Positions 46,116-55,359 of a DNA stretch of 64,000 nt are shown in pieces. Source of the DNA: Clostridiales bacterium (GTDB lineage Bacteria; Bacillota; Clostridia; Lachnospirales; WQUN01); the NCBI GenBank assembly GCA_031269465.1, contig JAISZB010000335.1, positions 47,656-111,655 on the forward strand. Reading direction: 5' to 3'. The notes under the pieces are model-generated. The model was given only the letters and a program-made list of their open reading frames with translations, was not told where the DNA came from and did not search any database. Positions within the stretch are counted from its first letter, which is position 1; each line of letters starts with the position of its first letter. The position numbers and the translations under genes were made by a program.

Positions 46116-47273
46116 ATGCAAATCTTTGGAGGCCGCACTTGGGCGGAAATAAATTTGGACAACCTGGTTTTCAATTACAGTCAAGCGCGCGCGCTTGCTC
46201 GCGGCTGCGAGGTTCTATGCGTAATAAAGGCTGACGCCTATGGCCATGGAGCAGTCCCCGCGGCATTCGCCCTAGCGGAAGCCGGGGCTTCAAGATTCGC
46301 TGTGGCGACGGCGGAAGAGGCCCTGCAGCTGCGTCGTCATGGAGTAAAATCTCCCATACTTGTTCTAGGCGCTGTTGACGCGGATTGGATAGAGGAATTG
46401 TCAATGAACGGCATTGAGGTTGCTGTCAGTGAAATGCATTTTGCAAAAGAGTATGCTCTCGCGCTTAAAGGGAAGAAGATCGGAATTCATATAAAGCTAG
46501 ATACTGGCATGAAACGCATTGGGCTTCCCATAGAAGGCAATGTTTCTGAGCAATTCGCGAAAATAGCGAAAATGCCCTGCTTCACTTTATGCGGAGCATT
46601 TTCGCACTTCGCAGCAGCTGACACTCAAAAAGAAGGGGATTTCACTTCGAACCAGGCAACGCTTTTTAAGGAAGAAATGCTTGCTCTAAATAATCTCGGC
46701 GTAAATCCTCCTCTTCTTCACATGGCAAACAGCGCCGCAATCATCGCTCACCCACATGCCCATATGGACATGGTAAGGCCTGGGATTATGCTCTACGGCT
46801 CGAACCCCTGCGATAAGGCCCAGGTTGAGCTGAGGCCTGTTCTTTCACTTCATTCGAAGATAGTCCAGGTAAAAACCGTTGCCGCGTCAGAAAGCGTCGG
46901 ATATGGGCGCACCTGGAGGCCGGATCGGGAATCCGTCATAGCGACAATCCCCATCGGCTACGCCGACGGGCTTTTCAGAACGCTTTCAAACCGCATGCAG
47001 ATGCTTGTTCATGGGCAAAGGGCGCCTCAGATAGGTCGAATATGCATGGACATGTGCATGATTGATGTTACAGGCATACCCGGTGTCAAAGCCGGCGATG
47101 CAGCCACAATAATCGGAACTGACGGCAATGAGCGGATCACTTCCGATGATGTCGCCAACCTTGCGGGAACCATCTCCTATGAGATTCTGTGCGCAGTCGG
47201 AAGAAGGGTGCCCAGAGTCTTCATTAAAAATGGGATTGCAACAGGCCGCGAGTGCTACGTTGACGCCCTATAG
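46116..47273 (+). CDS. alr: Alanine racemase
   Basis: A 385-residue PLP enzyme of the alanine racemase family interconverting L- and D-alanine. The PLP lysine is in VIKADAYGHGA near residue 36, and the catalytic Tyr region from the other subunit is SVGYGRTWRP near 260. HMANSAA and GIMLYG blocks and the C-terminal CMIDVTG segment are all in place. ATG 46116 is preferred since GAGAGG is 9 bases upstream; ATG 46107 directly abuts the site. It is convergent with the merR gene (5 bases apart) and next to the ornithine operon, whose thiolase releases D-alanine. That gives it a probable catabolic role in addition to, or instead of, cell-wall synthesis. Confidence 0.93.
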   Translation: MQIFGGRTWAEINLDNLVFNYSQARALARGCEVLCVIKADAYGHGAVPAAFALAEAGASRFAVATAEEALQLRRHGVKSPILVLGAVDADWIEELSMNGIEVAVSEMHFAKEYALALKGKKIGIHIKLDTGMKRIGLPIEGNVSEQFAKIAKMPCFTLCGAFSHFAAADTQKEGDFTSNQATLFKEEMLALNNLGVNPPLLHMANSAAIIAHPHAHMDMVRPGIMLYGSNPCDKAQVELRPVLSLHSKIVQVKTVAASESVGYGRTWRPDRESVIATIPIGYADGLFRTLSNRMQMLVHGQRAPQIGRICMDMCMIDVTGIPGVKAGDAATIIGTDGNERITSDDVANLAGTISYEILCAVGRRVPRVFIKNGIATGRECYVDAL

Positions 47274-47278
47274 CCAGC

Positions 47279-48091
47279 TCAGCCCTTGGGTATGAGAAAA
47301 ATCTGGACTTCATAGGGCGTAGCTGTATACTCGACCAGATTGTCTTCATATTCATTTGCTACGGCAAATATCGGAGTATACACCCCTGACTCCAAAAACT
47401 CCTTTACCTCGCGGGAATTCCAGAGATCCAACCGCAACTGCGCAGTAAAGCAAAGATAGGAGCCCGCAGGCAGCGTCTCTATGTAAGGGGAGTCGAAGTC
47501 AGGCTTGCGCTTTAGAAAAATGTAGGCGGCTATGGGGTTAAAATGCTGGTTGATCATGTCATCGAAATCAATCAAGAAACCGTAGTGCCTTCGGTACTGC
47601 AAAGACTTGAATTCGTCCAAGCTTCTGAGCTTTGTCAAACGAAGCTCTATGTCCGCGAACGGCTCGTCGGGGTTGCATGGCGCCTTTAGAATATATCGCT
47701 CCTCAAGACGAGATACATGCGGCGGGCTGTTCGGATTGACATTATCCATGTACTTGAAATACTCGATATACCATTTCAAGTCTGAAATCTGCTCCTTCAA
47801 ATTATTCAGGTCCTGCTCCCTGCTTGCAAGGTTCTTTCTTAGAAAATACTGCAGCTTGTTCACTTGCCCCTCGGCCATTATATTCTTAATATCCTTAAGC
47901 TGCAGTCCCAGGCTTTTCAGGTAGTGTATCCTGTCGATGCGATGAAACTGCTCCTGCGTATAAAATCGGTATCCTGTGTTCTCATTTACATGCGCTGGCT
48001 CTACAATACCCATTTTTTCGTAGAATCGAAGCGTTTGCACCGTTATATTGAAAAGTTTGGCTGTCTGTCCTATTGAATAGTATTGATTCAT
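47279..48091 (-). CDS. MerR-family transcriptional regulator
   Basis: A 270-residue regulator of the BltR/BmrR branch. The winged helix-turn-helix is at residues 1-70 (YYSIGQTAKLFNITVQTLRF, then YEKMGIVEPA). A long dimerisation helix spans about residues 75-115 and a C-terminal effector-binding domain follows. GGAGG precedes the ATG. It is transcribed divergently from ord, and the promoter in the shared gap has the long 19-bp spacer on which MerR proteins act by twisting DNA. The most likely effector is ornithine or a pathway product, but this is inferred from position only. Confidence 0.88.
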   Translation of the reverse strand: MNQYYSIGQTAKLFNITVQTLRFYEKMGIVEPAHVNENTGYRFYTQEQFHRIDRIHYLKSLGLQLKDIKNIMAEGQVNKLQYFLRKNLASREQDLNNLKEQISDLKWYIEYFKYMDNVNPNSPPHVSRLEERYILKAPCNPDEPFADIELRLTKLRSLDEFKSLQYRRHYGFLIDFDDMINQHFNPIAAYIFLKRKPDFDSPYIETLPAGSYLCFTAQLRLDLWNSREVKEFLESGVYTPIFAVANEYEDNLVEYTATPYEVQIFLIPKG

Positions 48092-48218
48092 AATAACCTC
48101 CAGCTCAAGGCTTGCCTCCGATTGTATAATATGTAGAAATTTTTCGAATCAAGCCGCCTATTCGTTAACAAATTGTCAAGTATCTCTTTATCATTTCCGA
48201 TTTTTTTTAAAATATATG

Positions 48219-48249
48219 TTGACTCTATAGTAACAATATACATTATAAT
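48219..48249 (+). promoter_or_regulatory. MerR-type promoter of the ornithine operon (19-bp spacer)
   Basis: TTGACT (48219-48224) and TATAAT (48244-48249) are separated by exactly 19 bases, which is too long for strong basal transcription but typical for MerR-activated promoters. The spacer contains an imperfect dyad (TATAG...TATA). The site is 57 bases upstream of the ord start. Confidence 0.7.
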
Positions 48250-48305
48250 AGGGTTTGTCAAGAGAATAATTAATATACAAAGTATTTCTGAAAGAGTGAT
48301 GAAAA

Positions 48306-49370
48306 TTGAATACCGTAAAAGTCGCTATTTGGGGCTTTGGAGCTATGGGATCTGGAATAGCCAGAACCCTGCTCTCAAAAAAGGGCGTAGAAATCGTCGG
48401 TGTATGCGACACCAGGCCGGATCGGGCGGGAAAAAGCGTTTACGAGCTGCTGGGGATTGACGGACAGGGAAAGCCAGCCGTTGTAGTCTCAAATGACATT
48501 GACAGCGTCATTTCCACCCGCAGCTGCGATATTTGCGTTGTGGCGACGGACTCTTTTGTAGAAAAGATTTATGATAAAATCATAAAGGTTTTATCATGCG
48601 GCATCAATGCTATCACCCTGGCCGAGGAAATGTCGTACCCTGCAGCGCAGCACCCTGAACTTTCAAGCCAGCTGGACAAAGTTGCCAAGGAAAATGGCGT
48701 GACTGTTCTAGGCACTGGCATAAACCCAGGGCTTGTGATGGATTTGCTGGCTATCTGCCTGTCTGGTTGCATGACGGATGTAGAAAAGGTTTCCTGCAAA
48801 AGAGTAAACAGCCTTTCTCCGTTTGGAGAAGCCGTCATGCATGAGCAGGGCGTGGGCTTGCCGCTTGCCGAATTCAACCAAAAAGTTGCGGACGGTTCAG
48901 TAACAGGCCATGTAGGCTTTGCAGAATCTGTAAAAATGATATCAGACGCCTTAGGACTGGGAGTCGATAAATTTGAGCAAAGCCTTGAACCGATTGTGAC
49001 AAGCGTAGACAGAAAATCGCCGTACGGCTATGCGCCTGCGGGAAGCGTTTGCGGCGTGGATATGCGCGGTCAAGGCCTTAACGGCGGACGCGTCATAATC
49101 AGCATGGAGCATCCCCAGCAGATCGAGCCTGAAGATGAAGGAGTCCAGACAGGCGACTACATCACGCTTTCCGGCTCTCCGGAAGTGAATATGCGCATTA
49201 GCCCCGAAATAAGCGGAGGCATCGGAACAATCGCCATGTGCGTAAACTGCATTCCCCATGTGGTAAACGCTCCTGCAGGCCTTAAGACGATGATAGACAT
49301 TCCTGTTCCGAGAGCGATAATTGGCGATTTCAGAGACTTTATCGATCCTCTCAAGAAAATAGCGGATTAA
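48306..49370 (+). CDS. ord: 2,4-diaminopentanoate dehydrogenase
   Basis: A 354-residue NAD(P)-dependent dehydrogenase that oxidatively deaminates (2R,4S)-2,4-diaminopentanoate to 2-amino-4-oxopentanoate. The Rossmann motif WGFGAMGSGIARTLL is at residues 9-23, and the overall fold is that of a dihydrodipicolinate reductase-like dehydrogenase (ITLAEEMSYPA, GTGINPGLVMDLLA). Length and sequence agree with the C. sticklandii enzyme. The start is TTG 48306. It is the first gene of the operon, and the next (ortA) begins 14 bases later. No odd features. Confidence 0.92.
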   Translation: MNTVKVAIWGFGAMGSGIARTLLSKKGVEIVGVCDTRPDRAGKSVYELLGIDGQGKPAVVVSNDIDSVISTRSCDICVVATDSFVEKIYDKIIKVLSCGINAITLAEEMSYPAAQHPELSSQLDKVAKENGVTVLGTGINPGLVMDLLAICLSGCMTDVEKVSCKRVNSLSPFGEAVMHEQGVGLPLAEFNQKVADGSVTGHVGFAESVKMISDALGLGVDKFEQSLEPIVTSVDRKSPYGYAPAGSVCGVDMRGQGLNGGRVIISMEHPQQIEPEDEGVQTGDYITLSGSPEVNMRISPEISGGIGTIAMCVNCIPHVVNAPAGLKTMIDIPVPRAIIGDFRDFIDPLKKIAD

Positions 49371-49384
49371 AAACAGGTGATTGA

Positions 49385-49690
49385 ATGATAGAAAAAGGTT
49401 CATGGGTTTCTATAAGGAGAACTCTGCTCGAGCCGGCCTCGCGCACTGGACGGCTTCCCGACGAGACTAAGGAAACTCCATTTGTCATGTGGGTGAAGGG
49501 GCGTCTGGAAGAGGCTGCGGAGATCGGCGCTCCAGTAGCAGTCATCACCCGAACGGGACGCAGGGAAAACGGCGTCCTTGAGGCTGTAAATCCCCAGTAT
49601 CAGCTAGATTACGGAGATTTTACCGAAGAGCTTCTATTCATCGACGACCAGGCGAGAAAAATATTGTTCGGGGGTGATGCGCGTGGCTAA
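49385..49690 (+). CDS. ortA: 2-amino-4-ketopentanoate thiolase, alpha subunit
   Basis: A 101-residue small subunit, the usual OrtA size. The typical N-terminus (KGSWVSIRRTLLEPASRTGR) and the block VMWVKGRLEEAAEIGAPV are followed by ITRTGRRENGVLEAVNPQY. With OrtB it cleaves 2-amino-4-oxopentanoate with CoA to acetyl-CoA and D-alanine. The ATG follows AGGTGATTGA. Its end overlaps the start of ortB by 8 bases, which fits balanced synthesis of the two subunits. Confidence 0.92.
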   Translation: MIEKGSWVSIRRTLLEPASRTGRLPDETKETPFVMWVKGRLEEAAEIGAPVAVITRTGRRENGVLEAVNPQYQLDYGDFTEELLFIDDQARKILFGGDARG

Positions 49691-51080
49691 AGACATGAGC
49701 TACGAAGGCGTCATGAGCCGCCGCAGCGACATCATTAAAGCGTCTGCAGGCATAGATTTCTCCGTCTTCGAGCGAGGCGGCGCAGCCTTCGACTATGAAG
49801 CCATGATGGAAAGCACCGGCTATACGCTGGATAAGGTGCGAGAGGTTCAGTCCAATGCATCCGTTGGAAATACTCCGATAATAGAGTTGAGGAATCTGAC
49901 TGGGCTCGCAAGGATTTATGCCCCCGCCGGAAACGGCGCCAGAATTTTCATAAAAGATGAAGCCGCAAATCCGTCAGGCAGCTTCAAGGACAGAAGAGCG
50001 GCCACTGCCGTCTATCACGCGAAGCGGGCGGGTTACAAAGGCGTAATCGCCGCTACTAGCGGGAATTTCGGAGCTGCTGTGGCCTCTCGCGCGGCTGCCT
50101 GCGGACTTAAATGCATAATAGTTCAGGAATGCTACGATTCTCGAAAGTCAGGCCAGCCAGAAATCATTGAAAAAGCGCGCAAATGCGAAGCATACGGCGC
50201 GGAAGTTGTGCAAACCACGGTCGGACCCGAGTTGTTTTACTTGTCCCTAAGGCTTCTGGAGGAAACCGGCTACTTCAGCGCCTCCCTTTACTCGCCGTTC
50301 GGAGTTGCGGGAATTGAAACTCTGGGCTTTGAATTGGCTGAGCAGTTCAGGGCGCGCATAGGGCGAGGGCCTGATGTTGTCGTTTGCACGAATGCTGGCG
50401 GCGGAAATCTTACAGGTACGGCTAGAGGACTTGAAAAGGCCGCCTGCAAGGCGCAGATAGTCGGCGCTTCCGTAAATCTAGTCGGCCTGCACATGGCATC
50501 CGACATAGGATTTAACAAAAAGTCCTTCACAACTGGCCATACAGGCTTCGGCATTCCTTTTGCGACATGGCCTGATAGATCTGACGTTCCAAGATCTGCG
50601 GCAAGACCTTTAAGATACATGGACAGATATGTTTCAGTAGCCCAAGGCGACGTGTTTTACATGACAGAGCTTTTGGCGAATCTCGAAGGGCTTGAGCGCG
50701 GACCCGCTGGAAATACTTCCCTCGCTGCGGCGTTCGCCTTGGCTCAAGAGCTTCCGATGGATGCTGTTATTGTAGCCCAGGAGACTGAATACACCGGAGC
50801 TGGCAAGCATGTTTCCCCCCAGCTGTCTTTCGCCAGAAGAAACGGGATAAACGTAGCTTTCGGCAATCCCGAAGGCGAAGTTCCCGGACAGAGCATCATT
50901 CTTCCCGAAACTCCGGATAAGCTTAAGGTTCGCGAAATTGACCTGTCCAAGCTGAGGCTTTCTCTTATAAGCCATGCTAAGGAAATGGCGGCGAAGCCGC
51001 TTGAAGATGATGACGCAGCCTTTTTGGCGTTGGAAACAAGAACTGACTTGGATTTTGTCCGTAACGCGCTAAAGAGCTGA
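49683..51080 (+). CDS. ortB: 2-amino-4-ketopentanoate thiolase, beta subunit
   Basis: A ~465-residue PLP-dependent subunit of the tryptophan-synthase-beta-like fold. The PLP lysine is in NPSGSFKDRRAATAVYHAK near residue 100, a phosphate-binding TSGNFGAAVASRAAACG loop follows, and a Gly-rich NAGGGNLTG stretch is near residue 240. It catalyses the thiolytic step that yields D-alanine and acetyl-CoA. GTG 49683 is preferred because GGGGTGAT lies just before it; GTG 49674 and ATG 49677 are alternatives. It is followed by oraS after about 30 bases. Confidence 0.92.
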   Translation: MAKDMSYEGVMSRRSDIIKASAGIDFSVFERGGAAFDYEAMMESTGYTLDKVREVQSNASVGNTPIIELRNLTGLARIYAPAGNGARIFIKDEAANPSGSFKDRRAATAVYHAKRAGYKGVIAATSGNFGAAVASRAAACGLKCIIVQECYDSRKSGQPEIIEKARKCEAYGAEVVQTTVGPELFYLSLRLLEETGYFSASLYSPFGVAGIETLGFELAEQFRARIGRGPDVVVCTNAGGGNLTGTARGLEKAACKAQIVGASVNLVGLHMASDIGFNKKSFTTGHTGFGIPFATWPDRSDVPRSAARPLRYMDRYVSVAQGDVFYMTELLANLEGLERGPAGNTSLAAAFALAQELPMDAVIVAQETEYTGAGKHVSPQLSFARRNGINVAFGNPEGEVPGQSIILPETPDKLKVREIDLSKLRLSLISHAKEMAAKPLEDDDAAFLALETRTDLDFVRNALKS

Positions 51081-51111
51081 TTTGCTGAAGAATTTGAGAG
51101 GAGCTGTATAT

Positions 51112-51471
51112 TTGAAAAGAATCGATGATTTTGAAGCGAGGCGCAAGCACCTTGCGGATATGAGTTCAGAGGAGCTTCGAGAGCACTTCTGGTCTCTAGC
51201 TGAAAAAATCGTAGATCCCCTGCTTGGGCTCGGCTATGAATTTACATCTCCGTCAGTGGAGAGGTCGATACTTCTCAGAATGGGCTTCTCTTCCCTTGAA
51301 GCAAAGCCCATTGTCGAGGAGGCGGTTTCTCGAAATCTGCTTGGCCACGGCGCTGGAAACATAGTTTACAAAATGTCTTTGAATAAGGGCTTAAGTTTGC
51401 GGGAGGCAGGCTTGGCTCTTGCCGAGGGCAAGCTATGGGATGAAGCCGCCGCCATGTTTGGGGAGGCGTGA
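51112..51471 (+). CDS. oraS: D-ornithine 4,5-aminomutase, small subunit
   Basis: A 119-residue small subunit, close to the 121 residues of the C. sticklandii OraS. The recognisable N-terminus is KRIDDFEARRKHLADMSSEE, followed by FWSLAEKIVDPL and SPSVERSILLRMGFSSLEAK. The subunit stabilises OraE. The start is TTG 51112 with GAGAGGAG upstream; the frame begins 10 codons earlier without a site. It ends in an overlap with the start of oraE (GTGA region), so translation is coupled. Confidence 0.93.
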   Translation: MKRIDDFEARRKHLADMSSEELREHFWSLAEKIVDPLLGLGYEFTSPSVERSILLRMGFSSLEAKPIVEEAVSRNLLGHGAGNIVYKMSLNKGLSLREAGLALAEGKLWDEAAAMFGEA

Positions 51472-51473
51472 CA

Positions 51474-53669
51474 TTGGAATCGAATGAAAAGCTTAATATA
51501 GAAGAGTTGCTTAAAGATTTGGAGGCCTATCGCCCCAGGCGCCGAGGCTGGACTTGGAGAAGACCCGCCCCGAATCTTGAGCTCGGGCCATTTTCCTACA
51601 GAGACTGCTCCGAACCGCTTGCCGGAAAGAGCGCGCCGCTTCTTACCGCGCATTACTTTGACAATGTGGATCCGCAGCCTCTGCCAGTCATAACGACAGA
51701 AATCGCATCCGGACGCTTTGAGGACGACATCCGAAGAATGAGAATGGCAGCCCATCACGGCGCAGATCACATCATGGTCATTCGAACCGCAGGGCAGTCT
51801 CATTTCGACGGGCTGATTGAGGGAACTCCGCAGGGAACGGGTGGAGTTCCGATTACCCGCAAACAAGTGCGAGCGCAACGCAAGGCCCTTGACATAATCG
51901 AAGACGAAGTCGGAAGGCCGATAAATTACCATTCATATGTTTCTGGAGTAGCAGGGCCCGAAGTCGCCGTCATGTTCGTTGAGGAAGGCGTAAACGGCTG
52001 CCATCAGGATCCGCAGTACAACGTGATTTACCGCAACATCAACATGATCCGCTCCTTCGTTGACGCTTGCGAATCTAAAAAGATTTTGGCCTTTGGCGGC
52101 CTCGCTCAGATCGACGGAGCGCACAATGCCAACGCGACCGCTCGCGAGGCATGGAAAGTCACGCCTGAGCTAATGGTTCAGCATGCAATAAACGCAATGT
52201 TTTCCAACAAGGTCGGGATTCCTAAAGGGAGCATATGCCTTTCTACAGTTCCGCCTTCGGCAACTCCCGCGCCGTGCGTGTACATGGATCTGCCCTACGC
52301 CGTGGCTCTCAGGGAATTTTTTCCAGACTACCGCATGCGGGCTCAAATGAACACAAAGTATATTGAATCCTCTACCAGGGACGCAACTGTCACGCATGTC
52401 CTAAACCTGTTGATATCCAAGCTGACCTCCGCGGACATACAGTCAACGATAACCCCTGATGAAGGGCGCAACATCCCCTGGCACATATACAATGTTGAGG
52501 CTTGCGATACCGCAAAGCAGGCCCTCGTGGGAATGGACGGCCTCATGGAGATGGTTTCCCTTAAAGATGACGGCCCGCTTAGGGAAAGAGCCAGGGAGAT
52601 TCAAGAGCGGGCGGTTCTGTTCATGGAGGAGATTCTGGAAGTCGGCGGGTATTTCGCGGCAGTCGAAGCGGGATTTTTCGTAGACTCGGGATTTAGCCCC
52701 GAACGTTCGGGAGACGGCATATCCAGGCAGATAAACGGCGGCGTCGCAGCGGGAACAGTTGTCAAGAGGGAAGCTGATTACATGGCGCCCGTCACCGCGC
52801 ACTACGGCTATAATAACGTATCGCAGTACAACCCTGAAGCCGTTTCAGATCCTGCAAGCCTAATCGGGGGCTGCACCTTCGAGAAGCCTGAGAAAATCAT
52901 ATTCATCGACGAGCTTGATGAAACCGACAACGTGTACGTCCGCATGGAGGAAAGTAAAAAATACCGAAGAGAAGGCGTCATTAAGCCTGAAATGGAGTGG
53001 CTGGCCGACGGCGTCGTTCAGATGACGATGTTTTTCCCTGTCGAAAGGCGCCTGGCTGAAGCTGCCGCCATTGAAGCGGGAAAGCGCATGAATCTGTCCG
53101 AAGTCGAGGTTATTAGCCGTGAAGTCATGCAAGAGGCTGAGGGAACTAGAGTTGAGATAAAAGGCAAGTTTCCATTCGATATCGACGTTTCTTCGCTGGT
53201 TCTGCCCAAAGAGCCTGAAATCATGAGCGATGCCGAACTCAGGGCCGCCATTGAGGAAAAGCCCATGAGCGTCGTGTGCGGCACTGTCGGCGAAGATGAG
53301 CATTCAGTGGGGCTTAGGGAGATAATTGATATAAAGCACGGCGGAATTGAAAAGTATGGGATAAAAGTCCATTATCTCGGTACATCAGTGCCCGTGGAAA
53401 AGCTGGTTGACGCTGCCATAGAGCTTGACGCCGAAGCCATCCTCGCCTCGACTATAATAAGCCATGACGACATTCATTATAAAAACATCGCTAATATCGA
53501 CCGCATAGCTCGGGAAAAAGGCGTTAGAGACAAGTTGATATTCGTAGCGGGAGGAACTCAGGTAACACCTGAAATCGCGGTGAGGCACGGTGCGGACGCC
53601 GGGTTTTCCAGAGGCAGCAAAGGCGTTCATGTTGCGACGTTTTTGGTGAAGGCGCGGCAAAAGAATTGA
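51474..53669 (+). CDS. oraE: D-ornithine 4,5-aminomutase, large subunit (B12- and PLP-dependent)
   Basis: A 731-residue catalytic subunit that moves the terminal amino group of D-ornithine to C4, giving 2,4-diaminopentanoate. A TIM-barrel region with the conserved ITTEIASGRFEDDIRRMRMA and MAPVTAHYGYNNVSQYNPEA blocks is followed by the C-terminal B12-binding domain. The base-off cobalamin motif is DEHSVG (His at residue 610 of this start), and a Lys lies 11 residues later in DIKHGGIEKYG; these match His618 and Lys629 of the C. sticklandii enzyme, which bind B12 and PLP. The start is TTG 51474 (GGGGAGG 7 bases upstream). It needs a reactivating factor; the GlmL-like gene after the two palindromes is the candidate. 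Confidence 0.95.
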   Translation: MESNEKLNIEELLKDLEAYRPRRRGWTWRRPAPNLELGPFSYRDCSEPLAGKSAPLLTAHYFDNVDPQPLPVITTEIASGRFEDDIRRMRMAAHHGADHIMVIRTAGQSHFDGLIEGTPQGTGGVPITRKQVRAQRKALDIIEDEVGRPINYHSYVSGVAGPEVAVMFVEEGVNGCHQDPQYNVIYRNINMIRSFVDACESKKILAFGGLAQIDGAHNANATAREAWKVTPELMVQHAINAMFSNKVGIPKGSICLSTVPPSATPAPCVYMDLPYAVALREFFPDYRMRAQMNTKYIESSTRDATVTHVLNLLISKLTSADIQSTITPDEGRNIPWHIYNVEACDTAKQALVGMDGLMEMVSLKDDGPLRERAREIQERAVLFMEEILEVGGYFAAVEAGFFVDSGFSPERSGDGISRQINGGVAAGTVVKREADYMAPVTAHYGYNNVSQYNPEAVSDPASLIGGCTFEKPEKIIFIDELDETDNVYVRMEESKKYRREGVIKPEMEWLADGVVQMTMFFPVERRLAEAAAIEAGKRMNLSEVEVISREVMQEAEGTRVEIKGKFPFDIDVSSLVLPKEPEIMSDAELRAAIEEKPMSVVCGTVGEDEHSVGLREIIDIKHGGIEKYGIKVHYLGTSVPVEKLVDAAIELDAEAILASTIISHDDIHYKNIANIDRIAREKGVRDKLIFVAGGTQVTPEIAVRHGADAGFSRGSKGVHVATFLVKARQKN

Positions 53670-53680
53670 TTCTCGTTCTA

Positions 53681-53798
53681 TGATACACTGATTTGCATTG
53701 CAATGCGCCAATTTTGACGTCGGATTATACAAATAGCTAGAAATTCCGATATCAATCGCACCTCGAACGTGGATAATCCAACCTCAAAATCGGTGCAT
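53681..53798. repeat. Palindromic element, diverged copy
   Basis: Outer end ATGATACACTGATTTGCATT, arms CCAATTTTGACGTCGGATTA and GGATAATCCAACCTCAAAAT, with the asymmetric centre GAAATTCCGATATCAATCGC. It abuts the next copy. Confidence 0.65.
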
Positions 53799-53935
53799 TT
53801 ATACTGCTTTTCATATAAAATTACCTTTTTTGGAGCTTGATTATACAGCGAGTGCAAAATGCCGAGATCGGCATTTCGCACCACTCAATGGATAATCAAG
53901 CACCAAAAAAGGAACATTTGATGAAAAGCGGTATA
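53799..53935. repeat. Palindromic element, full copy
   Basis: Outer ends TATACTGCTTTTCATATAAA and TTGATGAAAAGCGGTATA are inverted, arms CCTTTTTTGGAGCTTGATTA and GATAATCAAGCACCAAAAAA, centre AAATGCCGAGATCGGCATTT with one change. It is one of the most complete copies and lies 48 bases before the GlmL-like start. Confidence 0.85.
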
Positions 53936-53982
53936 GCTTCAAATCAGTATGCCGTATTTTATTTCATCGGAGCTGATTTTGG

Positions 53983-55353
53983 ATGAAAGTTGACGTGCTT
54001 GCGGCGGAGATTGGCTCAACTACAACTACAATAAACGCCTTTGACGGCTTGGATTCCGAATTTCCCCGCTTTTTAGGGCAAGGCCAGGCCCCTACGACAA
54101 TAGAAGGCGAAGGCGTGACAAGGGGCCTTAAAATGGCTATGGATAAATTGGCCTCAGCCCTTGGCGAGAAAGAAGTCGAGTACTGCGAAATGCTTGCCGC
54201 CTCGAGCGCCGCCGGAGGCTTGCGCATGACTGTGCACGGGCTGATTTACGATATGACTGTGCGCGCCGCCAAAGAGGCTGCGCTGGGCGCGGGCGCCAAT
54301 CTGCACTTGACGACCGCAGGGGTTTTAAGCGAGTCGGATTTAGCTCAGATAGAAAAAATCCGCCCTAACCTGATCCTTCTTGCGGGAGGCACAGACTATG
54401 GCGAGAGGGAAACCGCGCTTAAAAACGCGCGTCTGCTATGCGGGCTTTCCGCAAGGCCTCCCGTCATATACGCCGGCAATGTGCAAAATCAATCCGCTGT
54501 CCGCTCTATTCTTGAACAGGCTGGATTCTTATGTTATATAACAGAAAACGTATACCCCAAGCTTGATGATTTAAATGTCGAGCCTACCAGAAAAGCAATA
54601 CAGGCTGTTTTTGAGGAGCATATAACAAAGGCCCCGGGGATGAGAAATGTGCGCGGCATGGTAAACGGCTCGATCATGCCCACTCCCGGAGCAGTAATGG
54701 AATGCGCAAAGATTTTGCACGCTGTTTTGGAGGATTTGCTGGTGCTTGACGTGGGCGGCGCTACAACTGACGTGCATTCCGTCACTGCCGGCTCTGATGA
54801 AATATCAAGCATTCAAACGTCTCCAGAGCCTTTTGCGAAAAGAACGGTGGAAGGCGACCTTGGCGTTTACGTGAACGCCCAAAATCTTGCGGCGCTTGCG
54901 GGAATGCGCCGCTTGGAGCAGGAGTCTGGAGTTGATCCAGAAAAGGTTCTTGAGACTTTCATGCCGATTCCACAGACTGATGAGCAGAAGGCTTTAGCCA
55001 AGGCTCTTGCGTGGTTTGCGGCATCTACCGCGCTCACAAGGCATGCGGGGAGGCTGCGATACGTGTATGGGCCGTCCGGACGCCAAATTTTAGCCGAAGG
55101 CAAGGATTTAACTAAAGTAAAGATCCTGATTGGAACCGGAGGCGCCCTTACCCGCCTTCCCGGAAGAGCCGGAGTGCTTGAGAGGCTTAGGGACATGAAC
55201 GGCGCGAACTCAATGCTGTACCCTCGTCCGGGGGTAATCAGGATACTGGAGGATAGGGATTATATAATGGCTTCTCTTGGAGTCATGTCCCTTAAGCACC
55301 CCGAGGCTGCGATCAAGTTAATGCTAAAGAGTCTTGGCCTAGGAGAAAAGTGA
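53983..55353 (+). CDS. GlmL/MutL-like mutase-reactivating ATPase
   Basis: A 456-residue protein of the GlmL/MutL family, relatives of which sit beside B12-dependent mutases and are thought to reactivate them. The ASKHA phosphate-1 motif AAEIGSTTTTINAF is at residues 5-18. Phosphate-2 motif DVGGATTDVHSV is near residue 255, and a GTGGALT motif is near 385. It probably exchanges damaged cobalamin on OraE using ATP. The ATG follows GGAGCTGATTTTGG. The orr gene starts 6 bases after its stop, so the two are co-transcribed. Confidence 0.85.
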   Translation: MKVDVLAAEIGSTTTTINAFDGLDSEFPRFLGQGQAPTTIEGEGVTRGLKMAMDKLASALGEKEVEYCEMLAASSAAGGLRMTVHGLIYDMTVRAAKEAALGAGANLHLTTAGVLSESDLAQIEKIRPNLILLAGGTDYGERETALKNARLLCGLSARPPVIYAGNVQNQSAVRSILEQAGFLCYITENVYPKLDDLNVEPTRKAIQAVFEEHITKAPGMRNVRGMVNGSIMPTPGAVMECAKILHAVLEDLLVLDVGGATTDVHSVTAGSDEISSIQTSPEPFAKRTVEGDLGVYVNAQNLAALAGMRRLEQESGVDPEKVLETFMPIPQTDEQKALAKALAWFAASTALTRHAGRLRYVYGPSGRQILAEGKDLTKVKILIGTGGALTRLPGRAGVLERLRDMNGANSMLYPRPGVIRILEDRDYIMASLGVMSLKHPEAAIKLMLKSLGLGEK

Positions 55354-55359
55354 GAGCCC

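Larger units (their letters stand above)
53670..53982. other. Palindrome-filled gap inside the ornithine operon
   Basis: The 313 bases between oraE and the GlmL-like gene contain two adjacent palindromic elements back to back and no gene. A terminator-like T-run is absent. Confidence 0.6.
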
